Shown: positions 19,735-27,834 of the stretch, one piece after another | How positions within the stretch are numbered: position 1 is the stretch's first letter | Layout: every line of letters begins with the position of its first letter | NCBI GenBank assembly: GCA_964535025.1 | Contig: CAZHRW010000198.1 | Coordinates: 1 to 64,000, forward strand | Reading direction: 5' to 3' | Length of the DNA: 64,000 bases | DNA from: JAAYZK01 sp964535025 | GTDB taxonomy: Bacteria; Planctomycetota; Phycisphaerae; SM23-33; FEN-1343 | Notes under the pieces: model-generated | The model's input: the letters and a program-made list of their open reading frames with translations, nothing else | What the model was told of the DNA's origin: nothing | The model's database searches: none | Translations under genes and position numbers: made by a program

Positions 19735-21888
19735 CTAAACGAACAGGAGCGATCCGATCTGGTAGACGACGAGGGTGATGATGTAGGCGACGACGGTCAT
19801 GCCGGTCAGTTGGGCGACGGCCCACCACCACGAGCCGCTCTCGCGACCGATGATGGCCACGGTGGCCATGCAGGGGGCCGTCAGGAGGCAGAACAGCATG
19901 ATGCAGTAGCCCACCAGGGGACTGTAGTCGTTCTGCAGTTCGCGCTGAAGCGAGTTCTTGTCCTCCTCGCCCACGGCGTAGAGGATGCCCATCTGCGCGA
20001 CGAACACCTCCTTGGCGCCCATCGCCCCGACCAGGGCGGTCCCGATCTTCCAGTCGAACCCCAGCGGCCGGATGGCCGGTTCCATCCATCGACCCAGCCG
20101 CCCGGCGACGGTGTAGGCAAGCCGCTCCCGGTGGTGCTGGCCCTCGAGCGCCTTGGCGGTCGCCGTATCACCGGCCTCGACAGCCTGGGCGGTCAGGGCC
20201 TCGTAGTCGCGGTCGAAGTGAGCCTTGCGCGGGAAGGTTGTCAGGGCCCACAACACGATGGAGAATGCCAGGATGACCGTGGCGGCCTTGCGGATGTACA
20301 TGCGGGTGGGCTCCCACACGTGCACGGCCAGTCCGGCCGCCGTCGGGCGGCGGTAGGGGGGCAGTTCCATCACGAAGGGGGTGGACTCGCCTCTGAACAC
20401 CGTCAGGCGTAGCAGCTTGGCCAGGACGATCGCCACGAGGATCCCCACCACGTAGAGGCTCCACAGCACCGGCGCCCGCCAGGCCTTCGGAAAGAACGCC
20501 GGGATAAACAACCCGTAGATCGCCAGGCGGGCTCCGCAGCTCATGAACGGCAGGACCAGCATGGTCACGAGGCGGTCGCGTCGGCTCTCGAGCATCCGCG
20601 TGGCCATGATCGCCGGGACGCTGCAGCCGAAGCCGACCAGCATCGGGATAAAGCTCTTGCCGTGCAGGCCGATCTTGTGCATGAACCGGTCCATGATGAA
20701 CGCGGCCCGGGCCATGTACCCGGTGGTTTCGAGGACGGCGATGCCCAGGAACAGCAGCATGATGTTGGGCACGAACACCAGCACCCCCCCGACCCCGCTG
20801 ATGATGCCGTCCACGATCAGCGATCGCAGCAGCGTCTCCCGGCCGCCCCACAGGCTGCCCACGCCGGCGGCCAGATGCTTGAAGCCCGCCTCGATCCAGT
20901 TCATGGGCGGCTCGCCGAGGGTGAACACGAGGTGGAACATCAGGTACATCAGGATCCCAAAAATAGGTAATCCCAGCACACGGTGGGTCAGCAGCGCGTC
21001 GATGCGGTCGCTGAAGGCCCGGCGGTTCTCGCCGGTCCGCCGGACCGCCTCCTTGCAGGCGCCGGCGATGTAGCCGTAGCGGCTGTCGGCGAGGATGATG
21101 TCGGCGTCGTCGCCGAAGATGCGTTCGATGTGCCGTCGCTGGCGGGCCGCCTCAGTCGTCATGCGTTCCACGTCCGCCGGCGCCAGCGCCTGGAGGCGTT
21201 CGCCGGTCCGTTCATCGCCTTCCAGCAGCTTGATGGCGTACCAGCGGGCCCGCCCGCCGGGGCCGAGGACCGATTCGACCAGCGCGGTCATCTGCCGTAC
21301 GTGCGGCTCCAGCTCGCCGCCGTACTCGGGCAGGCGCTGGGCCCCGACCGCCGACGCCCCGCGCCGCGCCACGTCGATGGCCGCGTCGAGCAGGGCGTCG
21401 ATCCCCTCGCCCCGCGTGCCGACCGTCGGGATGATGGGCACGCCCAGCAGGGCCGACAACGCCTCGACGTCGATCCGCAGCCCGAGTTGCTCGGCGACGT
21501 CGGCCATGTTCATGGCGATCACCAGCGGGGCGCCCAGCTCCAGCAGTTGCGTGGAGAGGTACAGGTGCCGCTGGAGGTTGGATGCGTCGACGATGTGGAC
21601 GACCACGTCGGGCTGCTGGTCGATGATATAGTCCCGTGCGACGACCTCCTCCATCGAGTTCGCCGTCAGGCTGTATGTGCCGGGCAGGTCGACGACCCGC
21701 ACGTCGGCGCCGTTGTGGCGGACGGCGCCGGTCTTGATCTCGACGGTGACGCCGGGGTAGTTGGCAACGTGGGCGCGGGCGCCGGTCAGCGCGTTGAAGA
21801 CCGTGGTCTTGCCGCAGTTGGGATTGCCCGCCAACGCGATCGTCACGGCGGCCGGTTCAATGCTGGGGGTGGGGGGTGTCGCGCGCAT
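19735..21888 (-). CDS. feoB: Ferrous iron transporter FeoB
   Basis: A 717-aa inner-membrane Fe(II) transporter. The N-terminal G domain has G1 GNPNCGKTT, G3 DLPGTYSL and G4 NMAD. Two Gate domains with many membrane helices follow (IFGILMYLMFHLVF, VLVFVPNIMLLFLGIAVLE, FGCSVPAIMATRMLE, MGAKEVFVAQMGILYAV). The length is normal, if slightly compact. It lies 4 bases after feoA and has no clear ribosome site of its own, so translation is probably coupled. It is the last gene of the dtxR-feoA-feoB operon and is expected to be induced in iron limitation. Confidence 0.95.
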   Translation of the reverse strand: MRATPPTPSIEPAAVTIALAGNPNCGKTTVFNALTGARAHVANYPGVTVEIKTGAVRHNGADVRVVDLPGTYSLTANSMEEVVARDYIIDQQPDVVVHIVDASNLQRHLYLSTQLLELGAPLVIAMNMADVAEQLGLRIDVEALSALLGVPIIPTVGTRGEGIDALLDAAIDVARRGASAVGAQRLPEYGGELEPHVRQMTALVESVLGPGGRARWYAIKLLEGDERTGERLQALAPADVERMTTEAARQRRHIERIFGDDADIILADSRYGYIAGACKEAVRRTGENRRAFSDRIDALLTHRVLGLPIFGILMYLMFHLVFTLGEPPMNWIEAGFKHLAAGVGSLWGGRETLLRSLIVDGIISGVGGVLVFVPNIMLLFLGIAVLETTGYMARAAFIMDRFMHKIGLHGKSFIPMLVGFGCSVPAIMATRMLESRRDRLVTMLVLPFMSCGARLAIYGLFIPAFFPKAWRAPVLWSLYVVGILVAIVLAKLLRLTVFRGESTPFVMELPPYRRPTAAGLAVHVWEPTRMYIRKAATVILAFSIVLWALTTFPRKAHFDRDYEALTAQAVEAGDTATAKALEGQHHRERLAYTVAGRLGRWMEPAIRPLGFDWKIGTALVGAMGAKEVFVAQMGILYAVGEEDKNSLQRELQNDYSPLVGYCIMLFCLLTAPCMATVAIIGRESGSWWWAVAQLTGMTVVAYIITLVVYQIGSLLFV

Positions 21889-21892
21889 CGGT

Positions 21893-22165
21893 TTACACGG
21901 GGGCTACGAGAATCCGGTGAATCATCCCACGGCCCAGGACCAGCTTCGAGTCGCCCACCTGCACGATGAACGGTCCCGGACGGCCCTGGGCGACAATCCG
22001 CATCGGCGTGCCGGGCCTCAGGCCCATCTCCGCCAGACGCCGCGCCAGGCCCCGCCCGCCCAGGACGCCGACAAGGCGAACGTGTTGGCCTTCACCGGCC
22101 ATCATCAATGGCATGGTCGGCGCCGGCGGCACGGGGCCGCCGCCGCCGTTTCGGTCGGCGGTCAT
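21893..22165 (-). CDS. feoA: Ferrous iron transport accessory protein FeoA
   Basis: A 90-aa SH3-like protein. It has an unstructured Pro/Gly-rich first 20 residues, then LVGVLGGRGLARRLAEMGLRPGTPMRIV and VQVGDSKLVLGRGMIHRI, the FeoA core. It binds FeoB in the cytoplasm and supports its GTPase/transport cycle. Its ATG overlaps the regulator stop (ATGA) and has GGAGGAG upstream, so regulator and transporter are co-translated. Confidence 0.92.
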   Translation of the reverse strand: MTADRNGGGGPVPPAPTMPLMMAGEGQHVRLVGVLGGRGLARRLAEMGLRPGTPMRIVAQGRPGPFIVQVGDSKLVLGRGMIHRILVAPV

Positions 22166-22641
22166 GAATCCGGCTCCTCCGGGTGGTGGCCATCGGCGAG
22201 GAAGCGATGGAACCCCTCGCAGACGGACAGCCCGTCCGGCAAATTCGTTTCCATAAACGTCACGAGCTGCTCCAGGCGCGAGAAGAGCTCATCGTCGGCG
22301 TGGTGCTCCAAGCGGCAGGCGTTGGAATCGGCCACCTCGTCATCGAGGGCGAGCACCCGCCGGCAGAACCGCCACAACGTCACGTGGCGGTCGATCACGC
22401 GCTCGGCCGCGGCCCGCCCCCGCTCGGTCAGGGTGATGAACTCGTAGGGGTCGTAATTCACCAACTTACGCTTCGACAACACTTTAAGCGCCGCCGTCAC
22501 CGCCGACTTGCCCACGCCCAGCCGCTTGGCGATATCGCGCACCCGCGCGACGTTCTCCTGGCGGATCAGCGTCAGGATCGCCTCGAGGTAATCTTCCTGG
22601 CTGGAGGTAAGCTTCTTGGCCTTAGGCGGCTTGGAAACCAT
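22162..22641 (-). CDS. DtxR/MntR-family metal-dependent repressor
   Basis: A 159-aa regulator. Residues 8-65 form the winged helix (SSQEDYLEAILTLIR, RDIAKRLGVGKSAVTAALKVLSKRKLVNYD). The dimerisation and metal-binding region follows (ERVIDRHVTLWRFCRRVL, and ACRLEHHADDEL with the Glu/His ligands typical of the family). There is no SH3-like third domain, so it is closer to MntR than to full DtxR. As first gene of an operon with feoAB it most likely senses Fe(II) and represses its own operon through the palindrome at 22689-22704. The start is ATG 22641 behind GGAG. Confidence 0.88.
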   Translation of the reverse strand: MVSKPPKAKKLTSSQEDYLEAILTLIRQENVARVRDIAKRLGVGKSAVTAALKVLSKRKLVNYDPYEFITLTERGRAAAERVIDRHVTLWRFCRRVLALDDEVADSNACRLEHHADDELFSRLEQLVTFMETNLPDGLSVCEGFHRFLADGHHPEEPDS

Positions 22642-22688
22642 CGCGCTCCGTCGGGTTCGCACGGAAAAATCCTACTATGGTCAACAGT

Positions 22689-22721
22689 GTTCACTATAGT
22701 GAACTTCGTACCGTAAGGCAA
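22689..22721 (-). promoter_or_regulatory. feo operon promoter overlapped by a perfect 16-bp palindromic operator
   Basis: On the minus strand TTGCCT (22721-22716), 17 bp and TATAGT (22698-22693) form a sigma-70-like promoter. The palindrome GTTCACTATAGTGAAC (22689-22704) covers the entire -10, so a protein bound there would block RNA polymerase. A related half-site GTTGACCATAG follows just downstream (about 22675-22685). The DtxR-family product of the first gene is the obvious ligand. The symmetry is directly visible; the regulator identity is inferred. Confidence 0.75.
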
Positions 22722-22741
22722 GCAGGTTCATCTTCCTGAAG

Positions 22742-22824
22742 GAAAAAAGTTCGCCACCGACAGCGGGCGCGCGCAGGCGGGATGCCGGCGGAGGTCATCT
22801 GGCGACCTCGCACCGGCATCCCGC
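22742..22824 (-). terminator. Large hairpin terminator after the ferritin-like gene
   Basis: GCGGGATGCCGG (22777-22788) pairs perfectly with CCGGCATCCCGC (22813-22824), and inside it GAGGTC pairs with GACCTC. Read on the minus strand it follows the ferritin-like stop by 32 bases. A T6 tract lies about 30 bases further on, so it is not a textbook intrinsic terminator. It would insulate the feo promoter. Confidence 0.55.
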
Positions 22825-22856
22825 GTCGCGACGACGGGTCGTGGTGACGGGCGATG

Positions 22857-24038
22857 CTACGCTTGGGCCGGCTGGGGGCCGAGCACCTCCAGGCGGTACT
22901 CCCGCGGGTTGGCGGCGATGACCGCTTCGCTGGGGACGGTGCCGACGTTGACCCAGCTTTGGAACTGATCGTAGGTGCTCGGCTTGTCGGCGGGGCCGAC
23001 GATCTTCTCGCGGTTGGTCGTCCACGACTGCTGCTGGTTGAGAACGTCGCGGACGTACTCCTTGTTCGACTGGAAAATCATCAGCGGCTCGGGCAGCGCC
23101 GACGGCAGGATCGCCATCGGGTCGGTGTCGGTGAACTTGCGCATCATGTCGATCGCGCCGTGCAGGTGGGCGATCTCGCAGTCGAGGTGGAACTGCCACC
23201 ATTTGCGGATCCGCTCGTCCGGCTCGCTTTCCATGCACGAGTAATACAGCCAGCACTCGTTGTATTCGTGCAGGAGCGCCCGCTCGAACCAGCCGGTCGT
23301 CGGGGGGATCAGCGACTCGTAGTGCGTGACGTGCTGCTCCTCGATCTGGGCGATTTCCAGGTACAGCCCCCGCCCCAGCGTATCCACCGGCCGGTTGCCG
23401 ATGTTCATGTAGAGGTTCATCGTCTGCTGCTCGGCCGCGACGATCGTCAGGATGTGCAGCTTGGTCAGCAGGTCGGCGTCGTCGCCGACGGGCTCGCGGA
23501 CGGTGTCGACCGGGTGTTGATGCTCAGTGGCGGTGGGGCGCCCGGGGATGACCTCCGTCAGGTCGTCGCCGATGATCTCGGCGGGGTCCTTGTTCTCGTC
23601 CATCTTGTAGAGGTTGGCGTAGCGGTACAGGTGGTCGAAGTCCTCCAGCAGGGCGAAGTCGAGCGCCTGTTTGACGTGGTCGTTCGGTTCGGTCTTGGCC
23701 AGCCAGGCCGTCAGGTCCACCGCGACCTGCTCGAAGCCCAGCGTCACCTCCAGGTTCGTCTGGGTGCCCGGAATCAGCCAGTTGACCATCTTCTGCTGCT
23801 GCTGCTCGACGCGGCGGGTAATCGCCAGGTCGCGTCGGACGTCCATGGTGTCGCAGTGGCGGGCCATCTGGTGCTTGAAGATCGCCGATTCCACCTCGAT
23901 GCCGTTCATGAGGATCACCCGCGTCCGCGTGTACGGATGCACCTCCCGGCGATCGAACGGCTCGACGTTCGCCTGGTCCCACTCGGCGATCTGCTTTTCC
24001 AGCGGCAGCCCCTTCTCATCCAGTGGATTGAATCCCAT
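22857..24038 (-). CDS. Ferritin-like diiron protein
   Basis: A 393-aa soluble protein whose second half fits a ferritin-like four-helix diiron site: Glu203 (VAAEQQTMNLY), Glu233-x-x-His236 (IEEQHVTHYE), Glu258 or Glu261 (LHEYNEC) and Glu288-x-x-His291 (CEIAHLHG). The first half has another helical set (VESAIFKHQMARHC at about 49-62, LLEDFDHLYRY at about 130-140) that could be a degenerate second bundle. It has no signal peptide. I know no named function; rubrerythrin- or Mn-catalase-like peroxide or metal chemistry is possible. It lies beside feoAB and 45 bases after the metallothionein-like gene, probably in one transcript. AAGGGAG precedes the ATG. Confidence 0.65.
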   Translation of the reverse strand: MGFNPLDEKGLPLEKQIAEWDQANVEPFDRREVHPYTRTRVILMNGIEVESAIFKHQMARHCDTMDVRRDLAITRRVEQQQQKMVNWLIPGTQTNLEVTLGFEQVAVDLTAWLAKTEPNDHVKQALDFALLEDFDHLYRYANLYKMDENKDPAEIIGDDLTEVIPGRPTATEHQHPVDTVREPVGDDADLLTKLHILTIVAAEQQTMNLYMNIGNRPVDTLGRGLYLEIAQIEEQHVTHYESLIPPTTGWFERALLHEYNECWLYYSCMESEPDERIRKWWQFHLDCEIAHLHGAIDMMRKFTDTDPMAILPSALPEPLMIFQSNKEYVRDVLNQQQSWTTNREKIVGPADKPSTYDQFQSWVNVGTVPSEAVIAANPREYRLEVLGPQPAQA

Positions 24039-24083
24039 GGTCCTGCTCCCTTTCTGACGTGGTGGGTGTGATACCCTGCCTGT

Positions 24084-24275
24084 TCACAGCTCCCGATCGT
24101 GCCGATTCGGATCGCAGGTGCAGCCGGTCCCTTCGGCGCAGCCCTGGCAGCAGTAGACCTCGCCGCCCAGGGAGAATCCCCGCGGGTCCTGCCACTCGTC
24201 TTCCGGCTTGCCGCACCCCGGGCAGCGCATCTCGCCCTTGTCGTGTTGACGGGTTTCCTGGGTCGGGTTGGTCAT
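24084..24275 (-). CDS. Small Cys-rich metallothionein-like protein
   Basis: A 63-aa protein with CPGCGK near residue 18 and a C-terminal YCCQGCAEGTGCTC cluster, nine cysteines in all with two histidines. This resembles short bacterial metallothionein-like zinc-binding proteins. AAGGAG sits before the ATG at 24275. A possible extended -10 (TGGTATATC) lies near 24318-24326 on the minus strand. It is the first gene of a likely two-gene unit with the ferritin-like protein. It may buffer Zn(II), Cu(I) or Cd(II), or bind iron; sequence does not tell which. Confidence 0.7.
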   Translation of the reverse strand: MTNPTQETRQHDKGEMRCPGCGKPEDEWQDPRGFSLGGEVYCCQGCAEGTGCTCDPNRHDREL

Positions 24276-24369
24276 GGCTGCTCCTTCGATCTCCTCGGCG
24301 CGCGATCCGCACCCGATGCGGATATACCAAATTCTAGACCGCGGCGGCGGCGGAGGTGGTCCGGCCGGA

Positions 24370-24428
24370 AAAATCCAAATCCGAAGCACGAAATACGAAG
24401 GATTTGTTTCGGATTTCGAGTTTCGTGG
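24370..24428. repeat. Dispersed palindromic repeat, copy A (short form)
   Basis: The left arm contains AAATCCGAAGCACGAAATAC and the right arm GATTTGTTTCGGATTTCG, nearly complementary. It lacks the central core of the two longer copies at 52161-52276 and 58668-58843. Confidence 0.7.
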
Positions 24429-24480
24429 GCCGTCCCATAGGGTCACGCTTTGGGGGAGCGGGCACACGTCGTTTCCCCTG

Positions 24481-24509
24481 TTGGCAGTTGGACCTCCGGC
24501 GGGTATACA
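24481..24509 (+). promoter_or_regulatory. Sigma-70-like promoter of the GH38/ROK unit
   Basis: TTGGCA (24481-24486), 17 bp, TATACA (24504-24509). The leader to the ATG at 24582 is about 65 bases. Confidence 0.55.
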
Positions 24510-24581
24510 ACGGGCACTGAAACGGCCGGTGTGGGGACGTCCCCGGCGGCCCGCACAAGCGATACTCAGGGAGCATCCACG

Positions 24582-26699
24582 ATGATTACCGTTCACATGA
24601 TCGGCAACGCCCACCTTGATCCGGTCTGGCTGTGGCGGCGCAGCGATGGGGTCGACGCGGCCCTGGCGACGGCGCGGAGCGCGTGCGACCGGCTGGACGA
24701 GTTCGACGACTTCATCTTTACCTGCTCCACCGTGTGGTTCCACGAGCAGATCCGGCGGCTCGACCCGGCGCTGTTCGAGCGCGTGCGGGCGTTCGTCGCG
24801 GCCGGGCGGTGGCGGCTCGTCGGGCCGATGGTCGTCCAGCCCGACTGCAACCTGCCCTCGGCGGCGTCGTACCCCCGGCACTTCCAGCGGGGCAAGACGT
24901 GGTTCCGCGAGGCGTTCGGCGTCGACGTCACCGTCGGCTACAACGTCGACTCCTTCGGCCACAACGCCTATCTGCCGCGGCTGCTGCGGGAGGCGGGGCT
25001 CGACAGCTACGTCTTCATGCGCCCGGCGGCCGGCGAGATGACACTGCCGACGAACCTGTTCCGCTGGCGAAGCCCGGACGGCCACGAGGTGACGACATTC
25101 CGCATCACCGGGGCCTACTGCACGCGAACCGACGATCTGAAAGACCACGTCCGCGCCGCGCTGGAGGCGACGCCCGACGGCGCCGAGCACACGATGTGCT
25201 TCTTCGGCGTCGGCGACCACGGCGGCGGGCCGACGCGGGCGCAGATCCGATGGGTCCGGGACAACGCGTCGGCCATCGACGGCGCGCGGCTGATCTTCAG
25301 CCACCCGCGGGCCTTCTTCGACGCGGTCGCCGAGACCGCCGGCGACCTGCCGGTCGTCGACACCGAGCTGCAGCACCACGCCATCGGCTCCTACAGCGTC
25401 GAGCGACGGCTGAAGGTGGGTGTCCGGCGGGCCGAGGCGCGCCTCGTCCAGACCGAGCAGGTATTGCGACTGCTTGCCAAGCATGTGACGGCCGACGACG
25501 AGGCCGTGCTGCGGGCGGCGTGGGACCGCGTGCTGTTCAACCAGTTTCACGACATTCTCGGCGGCACCAGCGTCGACGAGGCCTCCCGCATCGCCGCCGG
25601 CGAGTGCGTCGCCGCCGAGGCCGACGCCGTGGCCGTGGCGACCGCCGTCACCCGACGGGCCTTCCGCGACCACGCCGCGCCCGGCGAGCATCGGATCGTG
25701 GTGTTTAACCCGGGCGACGACGATTTCGACGGGTGGGTGGAGCACGAATCGTTCCTCAACGCCTTCGACCTGCCGGCCGCCACGCTGACCGGTCCCGACG
25801 GGGCGCTGGTGCCGTTCCAGGAGGTTCCCACCCGGTCGCTGATCGGCCACATGCGGGGCCTGGTTGCGCGGGTGGCGTTGGAGGCGGGCCGGCACAAGGT
25901 GCTCCGGCTGAATCCGCCGGCGGTCGGCGCGGCGGGGGGCGAGCCGCCGCGCACCAAACATCCCGCGGCCGCGACGCCGGACGAGTTGGGCAACGGCCTG
26001 GTCACGGCTCGGCTGGCGGACGGCGGCCTGCGCGTCGGGGCGTGGAGGATCGGCCTGGAGATCTGCGACGACCCGACCGACACGTGGGGTCACGAGGCCG
26101 GGGCCGCGTTCGACGGCGAGGTCGTGGCGCCTATCGCCTTGCCGTCCGCCGGCGAGCCGATCGAGCATGGAGCGGCGCGGGCGACGTGGCGGCTGAGCGG
26201 GAAGGCGGCCGGGGCGTCGCTGTGGGGGTGGGCTTCGGTTTACGCCGACGTGCCGGCCGTCCGGCTGCGGCTGGCAGTCACCTGGCCGCTCGTTCGCCGC
26301 CGCCTGCGCTGCCGGATCGCCGCCGGCGGGCCGATCAGCGAACGCGTGGACCTCGTCAGCGGCGGCCCGCTGGCCCGCGCGGCCAACGGCGAGGAGTACC
26401 CCCTCAACGGCGGCATGCAGGTGGCCACGGCGGGCGAGCGGCTGGCCATCGTCGCGCCGGAGATCTTCTCGGCGAGCGTCACGCCCGAGGCGGTGGACCT
26501 GACGCTGCTACGCAGCCCGTTCGCCGCGCACAACCACGGCCGGCGGGCCGAAGACCACCCCGACCGGCCGGCGACCGATCAGGGTCGTCACGCGTTCGAG
26601 CTGCTGCTGCTGCCGGGCTTCGCCGGCCCGCCGAGCGCGTTGGAGCGGGCCGCACGGCAGATGCTCGCGCCGCCGCTGGTGTGGGATCTGACGGGTTGA
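24582..26699 (+). CDS. GH38-family alpha-mannosidase
   Basis: A 705-aa glycoside hydrolase without signal peptide. The N-terminal barrel has the zinc ligands His11 and Asp13 (NAHLDPVW), the nucleophile Asp123 (GYNVDSFGHN) and a further zinc His323 in QFHDILGGTS. The beta-sandwich half typical of GH38 follows. It should hydrolyse alpha-mannosides with retention, probably on imported oligosaccharides in the cytoplasm. AGGGAG precedes the ATG at 24582. It lies 21 bases before a ROK-family kinase gene, which fits sugar release followed by phosphorylation. Linkage specificity is not readable. Confidence 0.85.
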   Translation: MITVHMIGNAHLDPVWLWRRSDGVDAALATARSACDRLDEFDDFIFTCSTVWFHEQIRRLDPALFERVRAFVAAGRWRLVGPMVVQPDCNLPSAASYPRHFQRGKTWFREAFGVDVTVGYNVDSFGHNAYLPRLLREAGLDSYVFMRPAAGEMTLPTNLFRWRSPDGHEVTTFRITGAYCTRTDDLKDHVRAALEATPDGAEHTMCFFGVGDHGGGPTRAQIRWVRDNASAIDGARLIFSHPRAFFDAVAETAGDLPVVDTELQHHAIGSYSVERRLKVGVRRAEARLVQTEQVLRLLAKHVTADDEAVLRAAWDRVLFNQFHDILGGTSVDEASRIAAGECVAAEADAVAVATAVTRRAFRDHAAPGEHRIVVFNPGDDDFDGWVEHESFLNAFDLPAATLTGPDGALVPFQEVPTRSLIGHMRGLVARVALEAGRHKVLRLNPPAVGAAGGEPPRTKHPAAATPDELGNGLVTARLADGGLRVGAWRIGLEICDDPTDTWGHEAGAAFDGEVVAPIALPSAGEPIEHGAARATWRLSGKAAGASLWGWASVYADVPAVRLRLAVTWPLVRRRLRCRIAAGGPISERVDLVSGGPLARAANGEEYPLNGGMQVATAGERLAIVAPEIFSASVTPEAVDLTLLRSPFAAHNHGRRAEDHPDRPATDQGRHAFELLLLPGFAGPPSALERAARQMLAPPLVWDLTG

Positions 26700-26720
26700 C
26701 CGGGGGCGGGAGGCCTGGGC

Positions 26721-27674
26721 ATGGCGATCGTCGGCTTGGACATCGGCGGCACGAAATGCGAGGCGGTCCTCGGCGATGACGCCGGCGGCGTCGTCGACGC
26801 GGTGCGGATCGAAACCGGACCGCCCGAACCCACGCTCGAGCGGCTCCTGGCCGCCGTGGCGGGCTTCGGCCTGGACGGGCCGCCGCCGGTGGGGATCAGT
26901 TGCGGCGGCCCGCTCGACGCGGCGGGGGGGCTGGTCCTTTCGCCGCCGAACCTGCCCGGCTGGGACCGCGTGCCCATCGTCGAGCTCGTCCGACAACGCC
27001 TCGGCGGGCCGGCGTGGCTGATGAACGACGCCAACGCCGGGGCCCTGGCCGAGTGGACCTTCGGCGGCGGCCGCGGGGCGCGGACGATGATCTTTCTCAC
27101 GCACGGCACGGGGATGGGCGCGGGGCTGATCGTCGACGGGCGCCTCCACGAAGGCGCCACCGGCGACGCCGGCGAGGTCGGCCACGCCCGCCTCAGCGAC
27201 GACGGCCCGGTCGGCTACGGCAAGGCCGGCTCGTTCGAGGGCTGGTGCTCCGGCGGCGGCATCGCCCGCCTGGCCCGCCAGTGGGCCGGCGAAGGCCGTC
27301 TCGCCCCGACCGGCCCCGACGGACGCCCCTGGACCGCCCGCACCCTCGCCGAAGCCGCCGGTGACGGCGACGCCGCCGCCGCGGCCCTCCTGGCCGAGAG
27401 CGGCCGCCGCCTCGGGCAGGGCCTGAGCCTCCTGATCGACATCCTCAACCCCGACGTCATCGTCCTCGGCAGCCTCTTCGTTCGCGCCCGCCAATGCCTC
27501 GAGCCCGCCATGCGTGATACCCTCGGGCGCGAAGCGCTCGGCCGTCCGCTGCGGGCCTGCGCGATCCGCCCGGCCGAGCTGGGTGAGGAGATCGGCCGCG
27601 TCGCCGCGCTCAGCGTGGCGCTGTACCGCAGCGGGCGGATGCCCGGCAGGACGTCTTCGCGCCGATCGGAATAG
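26721..27674 (+). CDS. ROK-family sugar kinase
   Basis: A 317-aa protein. The phosphate-binding loop is LDIGGTKCEAVLGD, the catalytic Asp is in NDANAGALAEW, and a second glycine loop is GTGMGAGLIVDG. The usual ROK zinc motif (CxCGxxGCxE) is degenerate here: GEVGHARL is followed by GYGKAGSFEGWCSGG with a single cysteine. Either the zinc site is lost or this is a sugar-binding variant. The likely role is phosphorylation of mannose, glucose or an amino sugar released by the GH38 enzyme. GGGAGG precedes the ATG. Confidence 0.8.
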   Translation: MAIVGLDIGGTKCEAVLGDDAGGVVDAVRIETGPPEPTLERLLAAVAGFGLDGPPPVGISCGGPLDAAGGLVLSPPNLPGWDRVPIVELVRQRLGGPAWLMNDANAGALAEWTFGGGRGARTMIFLTHGTGMGAGLIVDGRLHEGATGDAGEVGHARLSDDGPVGYGKAGSFEGWCSGGGIARLARQWAGEGRLAPTGPDGRPWTARTLAEAAGDGDAAAAALLAESGRRLGQGLSLLIDILNPDVIVLGSLFVRARQCLEPAMRDTLGREALGRPLRACAIRPAELGEEIGRVAALSVALYRSGRMPGRTSSRRSE

Positions 27675-27774
27675 TTGTTTCTCGGCGACGACGGAGGATG
27701 CGGTTTCTGGGAGTGACCCGATTCCCGAAGGGCGTCCCGCGGCGCGGGGGTAAGAGCGCCCGCTCGGGAGGGAC

Positions 27775-27803
27775 TGGACATCGGCGGCGGCGGCCGATAC
27801 AAC
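27775..27803 (+). promoter_or_regulatory. Candidate promoter of the nucleoside hydrolase gene
   Basis: TGGACA (27775-27780), 17 bp, TACAAC (27798-27803). It lies 31 bp before the ATG. Confidence 0.45.
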
Positions 27804-27834
27804 CGTCGGGCAGACCGCCTGGAGGAGAGACCCC

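Larger units (their letters stand above)
24276..24581. other. Intergenic region holding repeat copy A and the GH38 promoter
   Basis: These 306 bases separate the divergent metallothionein-like and GH38 genes. They contain a purine/GC-rich stretch (24336-24360), the palindromic repeat copy at 24370-24428 and the promoter at 24481-24509. Confidence 0.5.
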
